Below are positions 1 through 7,456 of a stretch of 35,880 nucleotides of DNA, one piece after another. A model generated the notes under the pieces. It did not search any database. It saw nothing but the letters and a program-made list of their open reading frames with translations, and had not been told where the DNA came from. The position numbers were made by a program, and so were the translations under genes. Location: the NCBI GenBank assembly GCA_964387775.1, contig CAYLZO010000020.1, positions 1 through 35,880 on the forward strand, written 5' to 3'. Source of the DNA: CAYLZO01 sp964387775. GTDB lineage: Bacteria > Chloroflexota > Anaerolineae > JAAYZQ01. The first letter of the stretch is position 1. Each line of letters starts with the position of its first letter.

Positions 1-2
1 TC

Positions 3-173
3 AGCGAGGGGGAGGTGCGAGAGTTGGTCGCCAAGCTGCGGGAGGGGGCCAGGCCTCTGTTGTTGCCTGCGATGAGCTCAGTCGAATCGGCGGCGACGGG
101 CACTGACGGGAAAAACAACGGCACTAGTGGCTTGGCGGCACGGCTGCGCACCCAGTTGCAGCGTATCAAATAG
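3..173 (+). CDS. C-terminal end of an unidentified protein (5' truncated by window edge)
   Basis: A frame open from the window edge ends in TAG at 171-173 and gives about 56 residues, finishing ...LRTQLQRIK. The visible part is a charged helix (EGEVRELVAKLREG), then a Ser/Gly/Asn-rich stretch, then a basic amphipathic C-terminus. The next gene starts 12 bases downstream in the same direction, so it is probably the first visible member of a small plus-strand operon. The tail is not diagnostic of any family I recognise. The reading frame is inferred from uninterrupted coding and tight spacing to the next gene. Confidence 0.5.
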   Translation, partial: SEGEVRELVAKLREGARPLLLPAMSSVESAATGTDGKNNGTSGLAARLRTQLQRIK

Positions 174-185
174 AGATCGAGTCGG

Positions 186-722
186 ATGAAGAGCATCGCG
201 TGGACAACCTTGGCCCTCATCGCCCTGCTGGCCGTGCTCCTCGGCTTGTTGGTAGCCTGCGAGAGCCCGGCCGCTCAGCGGGAGACGGCCCGGGCCGAGC
301 GCATCCGGGCAGAGGCGGACGCCTACGCGCGGAAACAGGCGGCCGACACTGCCGCCGCCGCGGAGCGAGCCGCCCTTCGCCAGATGGAGCGAGACGCGGC
401 CCATGAGAGGACGCTGGAGACGCTGCCATTCGTGCTGTCCATCGGTGGGGGCGTGCTGGTCCTGTGCCTGGCCCTCTTTGTCTGGTGGGACGTGCACAGC
501 CAGCGGCAAATGCCGGCGACGTCTGTCGAACCTCAGTTGGCGCGCCACGAGTGGGCCGAGTTGATCCGAGCCTTGGAGGACCGAGATCGGGCTTTGTGGC
601 ACGCTCTGGCCACCCTGGCCCGCCGGCAAGGAGAGGGCCAGCCGAGCGAGGCCACCGAAAGGCGGGTCAGATATCTGGTGACAGGGAACCACGACGATGA
701 ACGCGGGGATCGCTACAGGTAG
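186..722 (+). CDS. Putative lipoprotein/membrane protein with coiled coil and one internal TM segment
   Basis: This 178-residue protein begins with a hydrophobic segment (residues 5-24) ending in a lipobox-like LVAC, so Cys25 could be lipidated. An Ala/Arg/Glu-rich region at about 30-75 looks like a coiled coil. A second strongly hydrophobic segment at about 82-102 (PFVLSIGGGVLVLCLALFVW) is followed by a charged, probably cytoplasmic tail. An alternative reading is two TM helices with an extracytoplasmic coiled-coil loop. The ATG at 186 has a purine-rich GAGATCGAG stretch ahead of it. I do not recognise the family and propose no function. It lies between the unknown gene at the edge and another small membrane protein. 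Confidence 0.65.
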   Translation: MKSIAWTTLALIALLAVLLGLLVACESPAAQRETARAERIRAEADAYARKQAADTAAAAERAALRQMERDAAHERTLETLPFVLSIGGGVLVLCLALFVWWDVHSQRQMPATSVEPQLARHEWAELIRALEDRDRALWHALATLARRQGEGQPSEATERRVRYLVTGNHDDERGDRYR

Positions 723-786
723 ATGGCTCGGCGAAAGGCCACATAGGATGGACCGAGAGGATCGAGGGAGAGGATTGGACATCGGC

Positions 787-1167
787 ATGAAACAAGTAGG
801 GGTCGTTGTGGGCTTGGTTTTCGCCGTCACCTTGGCGGTGGTGGTGGGTAGGGAGATGAGCGCCGAGGCGATGGCGGTCGTCATCGGCGTGGTGTGTGGG
901 GTGGCAGCCGGTATCCCCACGGCCGTGTTGCTGCTGGTCGCGATGACACGCCGCGACCGGCAGCGCCAGGAGGAACTGGAACGACAAGCCCGGCAGGCGC
1001 AGAGAAACGCGCCGCCGGTGGTCGTCATCCAGGGTGGATCGCCGCAGGCGCTGCCCCAGGGGCCGCAGGCCGGGTATTGGCCCGCATCGCCGCAGGGACC
1101 ACCGGTCCAGCGGCAGTTCCACGTGGTCGGCGGCGACGACTTGGTGCTAGATGAGGGAGATTACTGA
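787..1167 (+). CDS. Small two-TM membrane protein, unknown function
   Basis: A 126-residue protein with two hydrophobic helices at about residues 4-21 and 28-52, then a basic coiled-coil-like stretch (RRDRQRQEELERQARQAQR) and a Pro/Gly/Gln-rich tail containing PPVVVIQGG. The frame extends upstream to 697, but the ATG at 787 is preceded by GAGGGAGAGG at about 765-774 and starts directly at the hydrophobic segment, so I prefer it; the ATG at 748 is an alternative. It ends one base before the next ATG, which implies translational coupling. No family is recognised. Confidence 0.6.
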   Translation: MKQVGVVVGLVFAVTLAVVVGREMSAEAMAVVIGVVCGVAAGIPTAVLLLVAMTRRDRQRQEELERQARQAQRNAPPVVVIQGGSPQALPQGPQAGYWPASPQGPPVQRQFHVVGGDDLVLDEGDY

Positions 1168-1168
1168 G

Positions 1169-1468
1169 ATGCGCTGGAAGATATACGACGAGGCGATAGA
1201 CCTGTTGGAGCGCAAATTTGGCCTTTTCCCCCAGGCATTCTTGTGGCGGGGCCGCCGCTACGACGTGGAGGCCGTGCAGCGGTGCTGGACGGTTTCGAGG
1301 CGGGGATGGCGGCGCCGCGTCGAGCGGCATTTCTTCCAAGTGCGCTGCCCCGAGGGGACGTTTGAGCTCTATCAGAACCTGAAGGCCAACACCTGGCATC
1401 TGCGCCGGGCCAAGTTGTCCCGCCATCCGCTGGCATCGGCAGGCCAGATGGCCCCGGCTTGGCAGTAG
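1169..1468 (+). CDS. DUF6504-like small protein
   Basis: A 99-residue soluble protein. Its order of motifs is a hydrophobic/acidic start, then WRGRRYDVEAVQRCW, an Arg-rich turn, HFFQVRC, and FELYQNLKANTWHLRRA. This matches, from memory, the small DUF6504 family of actinobacteria and relatives (WRGRRY-V ... W ... VR ... YELY ... W-L-R), some of which lie near Y-family polymerase genes. The ATG at 1169 is one base after the previous stop and has GAGGGAG at 1153-1159; an in-frame ATG at 1151 would overlap the previous gene by 17 bases. The function is unknown. The gene converges on holA with 14 bases between the stops and no visible terminator. Confidence 0.6.
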   Translation: MRWKIYDEAIDLLERKFGLFPQAFLWRGRRYDVEAVQRCWTVSRRGWRRRVERHFFQVRCPEGTFELYQNLKANTWHLRRAKLSRHPLASAGQMAPAWQ

Positions 1469-1482
1469 CCGGCGCGTCTTGA

Positions 1483-2469
1483 TCAGCGGCGCGTCAACGC
1501 GACGACCAGCATCTCTAGGGCCAGCACGTCTTCCATCTCGCCGGTCTTGATCGCCCAGTCGGTCTGGACTACGCGCCGGTGGGCGGCCTCGAGCTGGGCC
1601 ATCTCGAAACGCCGCGCCTGGGCCAGCCCCTTCTCCACCACGTAGGGATGGAGCTTGAGCCGTTTGGCCATCTCGCGGGGCGAGAGGCCCTGCTCTCGGA
1701 GTTCGGTAACCTGGATCAGAATCCGCACCTGGCGGGCCAGCATGGTCAGCAGGTAGAGCGGGGCCGCTCCTTCTTCCAGCATGTGATGGAGCAGCCGCAG
1801 GGCCCGCTCCGGTTCGCGGCGGCCCACGCAGTCCACCAGGTCAAAGATGCTGGTCTCGCGGGCCCGGCTCACCAGGGCGCGCACGTCGTCGGTGGTAACC
1901 TGCCGACCATCGGCGTAGAGCATTAGCTTTTCGATCTCCTGGTCGAGTAAGCGCAGGTCGGCACCGACCAGCGTCACGAGCAGGGTGACGGCCTCGGTGC
2001 TGAGATCCCCCCCCTTGTCCGCCGCCCGCCGCCGGACCCAGGCCGGGAGCTCCCGGTCCTGGGGCAGCTTGAAGTGGCGGACGTAGGCCCCTTGTGCCTT
2101 GCCCATCGACTTGGCCAGTTTCAAGATGGGATGGGACGCCTTCAGGTCACCCTCCTCGACGAAAAAGAGGCGGGTCGTCTCCGGCAGGCTGGGCAGGTAC
2201 TCGCTCAACTGCTCTGTAATCTCTTTTTTCCCCTTGCGTCCCGAGGTCAGCCGCCCCAACAAACCCCGGACGATGACCAGGCGGCGGTCGGCCATAAAGG
2301 GCATGGCGTCACAGGTGTGGCGGAGTTCGTCCACCGTCAGTTTGGCGCCGTCGAGGATCGAGGTGTTCAGCTCGGCCATCGCCGGGTCGCCCCCGGCCAT
2401 CTGCCCCCGCAGGTGGGCCAGCGCTTCCGACCGGCTGAACTCGTCCTCGCCGTAAAAGATATAATACAC
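1483..2469 (-). CDS. holA: DNA polymerase III subunit delta
   Basis: Delta is the clamp-loader subunit that opens the beta sliding clamp at the replication fork. The 328-residue product opens with a typical holA start (YIFYGEDEFSRSEAL), followed by an AAA+-like fold without a Walker A lysine. Next come VRGLLGRL and the collar-domain signature ADLRLLDQEIEKLMLYADGR, then the helical C-terminal domain with LLTMLARQVRILIQV. Length and motif order are normal for the family. Translation starts at GTG (2467-2469), with GGGAG six bases ahead. The start is only three bases after the stop of the DUF6391 gene, so the two are probably co-transcribed and coupled. The assignment is firm. Confidence 0.93.
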   Translation of the reverse strand: MYYIFYGEDEFSRSEALAHLRGQMAGGDPAMAELNTSILDGAKLTVDELRHTCDAMPFMADRRLVIVRGLLGRLTSGRKGKKEITEQLSEYLPSLPETTRLFFVEEGDLKASHPILKLAKSMGKAQGAYVRHFKLPQDRELPAWVRRRAADKGGDLSTEAVTLLVTLVGADLRLLDQEIEKLMLYADGRQVTTDDVRALVSRARETSIFDLVDCVGRREPERALRLLHHMLEEGAAPLYLLTMLARQVRILIQVTELREQGLSPREMAKRLKLHPYVVEKGLAQARRFEMAQLEAAHRRVVQTDWAIKTGEMEDVLALEMLVVALTRR

Positions 2470-2472
2470 CGG

Positions 2473-2961
2473 CTACTCCCGGCCGACGACGACCTTGTGC
2501 GCTATGATTTTTCCCCGCTCCTGCCGCTCGACGCGCTCGATGAACACGCTCTCAACCTCGGGCGTCGTCGTGATCTCTTCCTGGATGCGGTGGGCCAGGG
2601 GCTGGGCCAGGAGGGTGCCGACGGTGGCGGCTATCAGCGCCAAGGGCAGCCGCTCCAGCTTGGAGCGGGATCGCCCCAGGGTCGCGCCAAAGGCCGCCGT
2701 GCCGGCCATCACCCCGGTGACGGCCAGGTTGGTGCCGCAGCGGGGATGGACGGCCAGGTGAGACTCGCCCATCTGCATCCGAGCCAGGGCCTCGGCGGCC
2801 GCGTCGGCGATTTCCTCCGTGGGCAAGGGGCTGTAGACGTAAAAGCCGGCCGGTGTGCTGCGCCCCATCAAGCGGGCCCCAGGATGGCGACGGCTCAAGA
2901 CGTGGATGGTCGCGTGCTCCAGCGCGTGGTTTTGCCGGACGGCGTTGACAAGTTCTAGCAT
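2473..2961 (-). CDS. DUF6391 family membrane-associated protein
   Basis: This 162-residue protein starts MLELVNAVRQNHALEHATIH, the N-terminal signature of DUF6391. An early His-rich segment is followed by PRCGTNLAVTGVMAG and two moderately hydrophobic helices at about residues 85-125. The C-terminus is charged (IERVERQERGKI). The frame continues upstream to 3042, but the ATG at 2959-2961 has GAAAGGAAA eight to ten bases ahead and lies downstream of the promoter at 2995-3023, so I chose it. It is the first gene of a two-gene unit with holA. The family has no established function; the conserved His/Glu residues could bind metal, which is speculation. Confidence 0.8.
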   Translation of the reverse strand: MLELVNAVRQNHALEHATIHVLSRRHPGARLMGRSTPAGFYVYSPLPTEEIADAAAEALARMQMGESHLAVHPRCGTNLAVTGVMAGTAAFGATLGRSRSKLERLPLALIAATVGTLLAQPLAHRIQEEITTTPEVESVFIERVERQERGKIIAHKVVVGRE

Positions 2962-2994
2962 ATCCGAGAATTTCCTTTCACTTCGACTGCGGCC

Positions 2995-3023
2995 ATTATA
3001 GCACAGGTCAGGGGGCAAAGCAA
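2995..3023 (-). promoter_or_regulatory. Promoter of DUF6391-holA
   Basis: Read on the minus strand, TTGCTT (3018-3023) and a perfect TATAAT (2995-3000) are separated by 17 bases, with TGC just before the -10 as an extended element. The expected start of transcription is near 2988, about 27 bases upstream of the ATG. It is back-to-back with the plus-strand amidase promoter. Confidence 0.85.
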
Positions 3024-3048
3024 TTGGCCCTGAGCAGGCCACCAGCGC

Positions 3049-3077
3049 TTGACTAAATCGGCGGTTGGGGGTATGAT
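3049..3077 (+). promoter_or_regulatory. Promoter of the amidase gene
   Basis: TTGACT (3049-3054), a 17-base spacer and TATGAT (3072-3077) make a good housekeeping promoter. The transcript would start near 3084, only about ten bases ahead of the GTG at 3095, so the leader is very short and may have little more than the GAGGA at 3086-3090 as ribosome-binding site. Confidence 0.8.
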
Positions 3078-3094
3078 TTGCAAGTGAGGACAGC

Positions 3095-3865
3095 GTGGAA
3101 ACCAGATCATCGAGAGGGACAGGGCCGCTAATCAGTCTGTTCGTCGTCGCCTTTCTGTTGGGCGTCGGCTACGTAGCCTGGCTGTCGGCCGGGGCGCCTA
3201 ACGGCGAGCCCGACCCGACCCTGACGCCGGGGGGCGCGCCTCCGACGGTCGAGCCGACACGCCCTCCCCGTCCATCCAAAACACCGCGTCCTACCAAGAT
3301 ACCCAAGGTCAGCCCCACACCCACGGCGACCCCCAGCCCCCTGAAAGTCGGCGTCGTGGCCGGCCACTGGCAGAGCGACTCGGGCGCCATCTGCCCCGAC
3401 GGGCTGCAAGAGGTGACCATCAACCTGGACGTGGCCGCCCGCGTCGTCGCCATCCTCCAGCACGAGGGCTACGACGCCGAGCTCCTGCCCGAGTTCTCGG
3501 ACAAGCTCCAGGGCTACCGGGCGGCGGCCTTTGTCTCCATCCACGCCGACTCGTGCGACATCCCCGGCGCGTCGGGCTTTAAGGTGGCCCGCGTGGCCGG
3601 CAGCGCCATCCCCGAGGCCGAGGACCGCCTGGTGGCGTGCCTGATCCGCGAGTACGCCGACGCGACGGGGCTCCGCTTCCACAAGGACAGCATTACGTAC
3701 GACATGACGGCCTACCACGCCTTCCGCGAGATCGACCCCGAGACGCCGGGGGCCATCATCGAGCTGGGCTTTATGGCCGCCGACCGCCAATTCCTGACCG
3801 AAAACAGCTACGAGGTGGCCCAGGGCGTGGCTCGCGGCATCGCCTGCTTCCTCGATGAGGAATAG
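3095..3865 (+). CDS. Membrane-anchored N-acetylmuramoyl-L-alanine amidase (Amidase_3)
   Basis: The enzyme cleaves the bond between muramic acid and the peptide stem of peptidoglycan, outside the membrane. The 256-residue product has an N-terminal signal anchor (about 11-31), a Pro/Thr/Lys-rich linker (34-82) and an Amidase_3 catalytic domain. Zinc ligands are visible as His91 (VAGHW), Glu106 (LQEVTINLDVA) and His150 (VSIHADS); the catalytic Glu223 is in IIELGFM. All key residues are kept. The start is GTG at 3095, placed right after its own promoter. The gene is monocistronic: the next gene converges with five bases between the stops. It is typical of cell-wall remodelling enzymes, but no binding domain is present to show where it acts. 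Confidence 0.88.
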   Translation: METRSSRGTGPLISLFVVAFLLGVGYVAWLSAGAPNGEPDPTLTPGGAPPTVEPTRPPRPSKTPRPTKIPKVSPTPTATPSPLKVGVVAGHWQSDSGAICPDGLQEVTINLDVAARVVAILQHEGYDAELLPEFSDKLQGYRAAAFVSIHADSCDIPGASGFKVARVAGSAIPEAEDRLVACLIREYADATGLRFHKDSITYDMTAYHAFREIDPETPGAIIELGFMAADRQFLTENSYEVAQGVARGIACFLDEE

Positions 3866-3870
3866 GCCAG

Positions 3871-4536
3871 TCAGCGTTCCCGCGGCTCTTCCGGCGGGCG
3901 CTCGCCCGAGGTGGCGGGCTCCTTGGGCCGCGTAGTCAAGAACTGGACCACCGCCCCGGCGATGCCCAATCCGACCCAGGCGGCCAAAAAGACCAACAGG
4001 GACAGGTCGGCCCCTTCCCAGGTCCCCGGCCGGCCGAGCAGGTCAAGGGACAGGGACTCGCCGGCCAAGAGGGCGGCGCTCCCCGCGACCGCGGCCCACG
4101 CCCCACTAAAGGCCGTCGCGAGAATGAGCACGACCCGCTGCAAGACCAGGGCGACGACGCCGACCACAACGGCGACGACGATGACCACCAGAAGCGGCAT
4201 GTCGACGCCCACGGCAGCGCCAATGGCATTGGCCAGCACGACGCCGGCCAGGGCGCCGACTATGAATACGCCGACGAAATAGAGCAGGACCATCAACGCC
4301 GCGCCGACAAAGCCCCCGGCGACAGCCCCCAACACGAGCCACAGCGTCTGCCCGCCGGTCACGTTGCTGGCGACGATGAATCCCACCAAGGCACCGAGCA
4401 AGAGGCCGTAGAGCCCGAGCATGAACTTGAAGAGACGATAGCCAAAGAAGCAGTTGAGCAGCCCGAAGGCGATGGCCGCCAGGGCGACGAGGAACGAAGC
4501 CTCGCCACCGATCTGCACCAGATCCCCTGGAGTCAT
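3871..4536 (-). CDS. Polytopic membrane protein, TMEM198/DUF4203-like
   Basis: A 221-residue, very hydrophobic protein with about seven predicted TM helices. It contains the Gly-rich repeated pattern GLLNCFFGYRLFKFMLGLYG ... GALVGFIVA seen in the DUF4203 (TMEM198-like) family. The C-terminal tail is short, polar and Pro/Glu-rich (TTRPKEPATSGERPPEEPRER). The frame extends upstream, but the ATG at 4534-4536 overlaps the stop of the cysteine desulfurase gene in an ATGA junction, a classic coupling arrangement, and it precedes the hydrophobic region. It is the last gene of the five-gene operon. Family membership is from memory, and the biochemical role is unknown. Confidence 0.72.
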   Translation of the reverse strand: MTPGDLVQIGGEASFLVALAAIAFGLLNCFFGYRLFKFMLGLYGLLLGALVGFIVASNVTGGQTLWLVLGAVAGGFVGAALMVLLYFVGVFIVGALAGVVLANAIGAAVGVDMPLLVVIVVAVVVGVVALVLQRVVLILATAFSGAWAAVAGSAALLAGESLSLDLLGRPGTWEGADLSLLVFLAAWVGLGIAGAVVQFLTTRPKEPATSGERPPEEPRER

Positions 4537-5693
4537 GTCTCCTTCCCAGTCTGCCCCCGAAGCGAGCGCACTGCCCCGGCCACGACCTCGACGGCCCGGT
4601 CCACCTCGTCCGGCGTGGTACCCCGGCCCACCGAAAAGCGGACCGTGCCCATGGCCCACGCCAGTGGCACGTCCATCGCCGCCAACACCGCCGAAACCTC
4701 CACCTGGTCGGCGTGGCAGGCGGCTCCGGCCGAGGCCGCCACCCGGTCGCCGATCCGAGCCAGCAGGGTGTTGGCCTCGACGCGGCGAAAGCTGAGGCTG
4801 AGGGTGTTGGGCAGACGCTTCTCAGGATGGCCGTTCAGCCGGACCACCTCGGCGCCCAGGGCGTCGAGCAGGCCGGCGTGGAGCCGGTCGCGCACCTGGC
4901 AAAAGTGCTCGGCGTTGTCCGCCAGGTCCCGCCCGGCGATCTCGCAGGCCCGGCCCAGGCCGACGATCTCGAGGACGTTCTCGGTGCCAGGGCGGCGGCC
5001 GCCCTCCTGGCCCGCGCCGTGGAGCAGCGGCGCCAGTGTGAGCCCATCCCGGACATAGAGCGCGCCGACGCCCTTGGGCGCGTAGAGCTTGTGTCCGGCC
5101 ACCGAGAGCAGGTCCACGCCCAGATCCGCCACATCGACCGGGATCTTGCCCAGCGACTGGGCGGCGTCGGTGTGAAAGAGCGCACCGGCCCTGCGGGCCA
5201 GCTCGGCCAGCTCGGCGAGGGGCTGGATGGTGCCGACCTCGTTGTTGGCGTGCATGATCGACACCAGCAGCGTCTCGGGGGTGAGGGCCGCCTCCAGGTC
5301 GGCGGGGCCCACCAGGCCGTGGCCGTCCACCGGCAGCACGGTGAGGCCGAAGCCCAGGGTTTCCAGCCAGCGGCAGACGTTGGTGACAGCCGGGTGCTCC
5401 ACCGCCGAGGTGATGACGTGGTTGCCCCGCTCGCGATGGGCCAGCGCCACCCCCTTGAGGGCATAGTTGTTGCTCTCGGTGCCGCCGCTCGTGAAAATGA
5501 CCTCGCCGGGCCGGCAGCCGAGCAGGCCGGCCACCTGGGCGCGCGCCCTCTCGACGGCCTGTCGGGTGACAGCGCCATATGGGTGGCTGCTGGAGGGATT
5601 GCCAAGGTGCTCGTACAAATAGGGCGCCATCGCCTCAGCGACCTCCGGGGCGATGGGCGTCGTGGCGTTATAGTCGAGATAGATTGGCTTCAT
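4533..5693 (-). CDS. Cysteine desulfurase (NifS/IscS family)
   Basis: A PLP enzyme that removes sulfur from cysteine as an enzyme-bound persulfide for Fe-S clusters or other thio-cofactors. The 386-residue sequence has the family start YLDYNATTP, the PLP-contacting SGGTESNN and His100, HTDAAQS with Asp176, and the Schiff-base Lys202 in VAGHKLYAPKG. The persulfide Cys326 lies in SAGAACHADQ. The motif differs from the NifS-type SAGSACTS but the active-site Cys is present. The ATG at 5693 has AAGGAG nine bases ahead; a TTG at 5702 sits too close to it. It lies beside an Fe-S activator gene (7457-8230), suggesting it may feed clusters to that protein. No IscU, SufU or SufBCD gene is in the window. 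Confidence 0.92.
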   Translation of the reverse strand: MKPIYLDYNATTPIAPEVAEAMAPYLYEHLGNPSSSHPYGAVTRQAVERARAQVAGLLGCRPGEVIFTSGGTESNNYALKGVALAHRERGNHVITSAVEHPAVTNVCRWLETLGFGLTVLPVDGHGLVGPADLEAALTPETLLVSIMHANNEVGTIQPLAELAELARRAGALFHTDAAQSLGKIPVDVADLGVDLLSVAGHKLYAPKGVGALYVRDGLTLAPLLHGAGQEGGRRPGTENVLEIVGLGRACEIAGRDLADNAEHFCQVRDRLHAGLLDALGAEVVRLNGHPEKRLPNTLSLSFRRVEANTLLARIGDRVAASAGAACHADQVEVSAVLAAMDVPLAWAMGTVRFSVGRGTTPDEVDRAVEVVAGAVRSLRGQTGKET

Positions 5694-5706
5694 CAAAATC
5701 AACTCC

Positions 5707-7431
5707 TTAGCGGCAGATCAAGACCGGCCAGCGGCTCTCGCGCAGCACCTGGTCCACGGCGCTGCCGAGCACGGCCTCGATCACCGGGCTGTGGCCGTAG
5801 CCGCCCATCAGGATCGAGTCACAGCCCTGGGCCTCCGCTGTGGCCAGGATCGCGTCGGCGACAGGGACATCTTTTTGCACCAAGGTCGCCTCGAGGTCGT
5901 GTTCCTCCAGATACTCACGGGCGCGGCTCATCGCCTCCGACGTGTCCTGTCCACTTTCCAGGACGCTGAGGACGACGAGGGCAAGCCCCCACTTCCCGGC
6001 CAGATAGGCCGCCACAAAGAGGGCCTCCTCGGCCTTGGGGCTGCCATCGTAGGCCAACAGCGCGCGATGCAGGGGCGAGTAGGTGCGGGGCACGGCCAGC
6101 ACCGGCCGGGGACAGCGCAACAGTAGCGTGCGAAAGCCCGAGCTGAGGCGGGCCACCGGCTTGTCGCCGGGGGGATGGGCCAGGTTGACGATGACCAGGT
6201 CGGTCCACCGGGCCCGGTTGGCGATGGTCCGCGACACCTTGCCTACGTCGAGAACCAGGTTCCCGGCCACGCCGGCCGCCGCGCAGCGCCGCTCGAACAC
6301 GGCCTGCATAGTTCGGGCCTCTTCCCCCTCTGCTTGCTCCTCCGAAGGCAACACGTGCAAGCCGTGAAGTCGCGCTCCCTCGCGGCGGGCCACCTCCAGG
6401 GCCTGGTCCAGGGCGTACCAGCCCACCTCCTCGCCGCTGAGGGGCACCAGGATGTCGGCAAAGAGGCGGTCGTCGCGGCGGATCGACAGCCGCTCCTCGC
6501 GCCAGCTCCCCGGCGGCGGGCCCTCTTCCAGCTCGTCGGGCGTCACCGCGTCGCGGATCTTGCGGCCGACGCGAGCCGCGACGCGCTGGGGCTTGGGGCT
6601 GTGATAGGTCGCCAGATCGGTCGCGGCCGACTCGGTTTGAATCTCCCAGCCCAACGCCTCGGTCAAGGCGGCCCGATGCTCGGCGATCCAGAGGTAGAGG
6701 TCGGGCTCGGTCCGCTCGGGAAAGTCGCGCAGGATGCTTCGCTGCCGGATCGTCTGCGCCACCGGGGTATAGACCTCGTCGTACCAATGGGCGACGGCCT
6801 CCTCGTAGGGCACCTCGCGTTGCTGCTCGATGCCCATGAAATAGCGATGGACCTCGATGTGCTCCAGCAACTTCTGATACTGGCCGGGCACGGTGACCTC
6901 CAGGTCGGCCCCGGGGCGGATCTGGTCCAGGTTCGTCCGCTCCAAAAAGTCGGCGTACTCGGCTTTGAGGATCAGGTTCTCGGGTTGGATCTCGGTCGTG
7001 AGGGGTACGCGGCTCTCGATCTCGGTCACGTAGGCCTGGATGGTGGGCACGCCCAATTGGCGGGCCACCGAGACGCGATGGTTGCCGTCGCGCACGAAAT
7101 AGACCTCGCCGATCTGATAGACCTCGATGGGCGGCAGGCCCTCCAGTTCGTTGATGGCTACTTTGATCCGGGACCAGCGGTCCTGGGCACTGTCCTGCTT
7201 GGGCAGGAAGCTCCGCGTAAAGTCGGCGTACCGCCCCACGCTGCCGACGATGGCGTCGAGGGGGATGTCCCGGAGGCCCACGCTGCTGCCGGCCTTGGCC
7301 TGGAGCTTGTCGCGCACCTCCCCGTAGGAGAGCAGGTCGGCCGACTTGCCGGTCAGGCGGGCCACGATCTGTTCCAGAGATGCCTGACGGCGAGCCTGGC
7401 GAAAATCCTCCGCGGCAGAGGCATAGTTCAT
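5707..7431 (-). CDS. ParB/sulfiredoxin-like domain fused to two UspA domains
   Basis: A 574-residue soluble protein. The N-terminal ~130 residues contain DGNHRVSVARQLGVPTIQAY, the GxxR-type core of the ParB/sulfiredoxin-like nucleotide-binding fold, preceded by IPLDAIVGSVGRY. A linker region rich in charged residues follows (about 135-330). Two UspA-like domains fill the C-terminal ~245 residues. Only the second keeps the ATP-binding pattern G-x2-G-x9-G-S (MGGYGHSPVIEAVLGSAV); the first ends with RCPRPVLAVPRTY and lacks it. The open frame runs upstream to 7860, but that part lies antisense-frame within the activator gene, so I place the start at the ATG 7429-7431. Its ribosome-binding site is weak. 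The role is unknown, perhaps nucleotide- or stress-sensing. Confidence 0.8.
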   Translation of the reverse strand: MNYASAAEDFRQARRQASLEQIVARLTGKSADLLSYGEVRDKLQAKAGSSVGLRDIPLDAIVGSVGRYADFTRSFLPKQDSAQDRWSRIKVAINELEGLPPIEVYQIGEVYFVRDGNHRVSVARQLGVPTIQAYVTEIESRVPLTTEIQPENLILKAEYADFLERTNLDQIRPGADLEVTVPGQYQKLLEHIEVHRYFMGIEQQREVPYEEAVAHWYDEVYTPVAQTIRQRSILRDFPERTEPDLYLWIAEHRAALTEALGWEIQTESAATDLATYHSPKPQRVAARVGRKIRDAVTPDELEEGPPPGSWREERLSIRRDDRLFADILVPLSGEEVGWYALDQALEVARREGARLHGLHVLPSEEQAEGEEARTMQAVFERRCAAAGVAGNLVLDVGKVSRTIANRARWTDLVIVNLAHPPGDKPVARLSSGFRTLLLRCPRPVLAVPRTYSPLHRALLAYDGSPKAEEALFVAAYLAGKWGLALVVLSVLESGQDTSEAMSRAREYLEEHDLEATLVQKDVPVADAILATAEAQGCDSILMGGYGHSPVIEAVLGSAVDQVLRESRWPVLICR

Positions 7432-7456
7432 GATCCGGCCTCGAGATACATATGGC

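Noticed and set aside
78..1122. Minus-strand open frames at the left edge
   Set aside because: Their Arg/Pro/Thr-rich translations have no motif, and the plus-strand frames have hydrophobic helices, stop-start coupling and ribosome-binding sites.
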